Assembly (NCBI GenBank): GCA_037176905.1
Contig: JBBBWG010026424.1
Location: 42,588-106,587 of the forward strand
Direction: 5' to 3'
Length of the DNA: 64,000 nucleotides
Source: Azolla pinnata
Lineage: Eukaryota > Streptophyta > Polypodiopsida > Salviniales > Salviniaceae
Shown here: piece by piece, positions 63,509 to 64,000 of the stretch
Numbering within the stretch: the stretch's first letter is position 1
Layout of the letters: every line of letters begins with the position of its first letter
The notes under the pieces: model-generated
Databases searched by the model: none
What the model saw: the letters and a program-made list of their open reading frames with translations, nothing else
Told to the model about the DNA's origin: nothing
Program-made: the position numbers and the translations under genes

Positions 63509-64000
63509 TTGTAGAGGAAAAGATTAGACGTGATTGTATTATCTGGACATCTCTTTGGGGTTTTAAGAACCACCTCTAATCTAACCCTGTTACTTTCGTT
63601 CTGGATATTAATATAAGCATCATCTTGTCTTTTCCATAAGTGTGTTTGTCGAGAGAATAATTAGGTGTTATTGCGATATCTATCTCCATGTCTATGGCAT
63701 CTGCTCTTTTGCTACTAGTCCTACCTTTAGATTCCTCTCTTTAGTTTGAGCATTGGAATGAACCGTATCTGGACAAGATTTTGATAGTCTCTCACATCTG
63801 GTGGGATATTTCTTGCATTATGAGTTGTTCCGATCATCTGTCCTCTATGCATTTGAGATATTGTAAGGTTCTCAATTGCCTCCATCATGTCTTCTTGTTT
63901 CGTCTGGCATTTCAGTCATTTTGAGAACTTCTCTTCTATTTTTTCTGCCCAGTCTATTCTTGACATAGAAGAGTTTGGTCTTGACATGATATTAGTATCA
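63509..64000 (+). other. EBM 3' flank
   Basis: Presumed 3' UTR and downstream DNA. The word CCACCTCTGATCTAACCCTG from the end of the coding region (about 63405) recurs as CCACCTCTAATCTAACCCTG at about 63571, a short direct duplication. No further gene is visible before the edge. Confidence 0.5.

Overview
This is nuclear DNA of a land plant. All the recognisable genes are plant families, their introns are of ordinary plant size with GT-AG borders, and degenerate plant-type telomere repeat (TTTAGGG/CCCTAAA) recurs across the window. The species cannot be fixed from sequence alone. The density of simple repeats and the unusual protein architectures hint at a lineage outside the well-studied flowering plants, but that is a guess.

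Layout. 1-4600: degenerate telomere-like arrays in both orientations, a tandem duplication, pyrimidine and purine tracts, and a 30-bp minisatellite. 4624-7134 (+): GT14 beta-glucuronosyltransferase, 4 exons. 9531-15559 (-): R2R3-MYB factor, 3 exons, with classic 133- and 130-nt first exons and a huge third exon; both introns are minisatellites. 16-21 kb: satellite, microsatellites, one 100-N gap, a transposon copy and a perfect heat-shock-element array. 22234-24983 (-): SARNP/CIP29/MOS11-like mRNA-export protein, 4 exons. 25.2-26.1 kb: two adjacent copies of a long-TIR, MITE-like element. 29023-36045 (+): class-3 aldehyde dehydrogenase, 11 exons. 38113-41870 (+): NTMT1-like N-terminal protein methyltransferase, 8 exons, followed by the collapsed remains of a tandem duplication that once included the ALDH end and the methyltransferase. 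45353-46288 (-): SAUR-like protein with a charged insertion. 50410-50781 (+): doubtful small membrane protein. 52044-53411 (-): DUF569 fascin-like protein. 55.4-56.3 kb: a fourth, internally expanded copy of the MITE-like element. 58513-63508 (+): GH2 endo-beta-mannosidase, 11 exons including a GC-AG intron; its end and 3' flank close the window.

The genes do not form a pathway. They are ordinary, independently transcribed plant genes for cell-wall glycoprotein synthesis, transcription, mRNA export, aldehyde detoxification, N-terminal methylation, growth response and N-glycan breakdown. What unites the window is repeat biology: tandem repeats fill introns and flanks and have entered reading frames (Ser tract of the GT14 protein, acidic and His/Asn tracts of the MYB, charged insertion of the SAUR). 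No previously undescribed multi-gene system is evident. The most interesting items are the MITE-like family, the collapsed ALDH-NTMT duplication, and the repeat-grown MYB and SAUR proteins. Exon borders were placed by eye from splice signals, reading phase and remembered family sequences.
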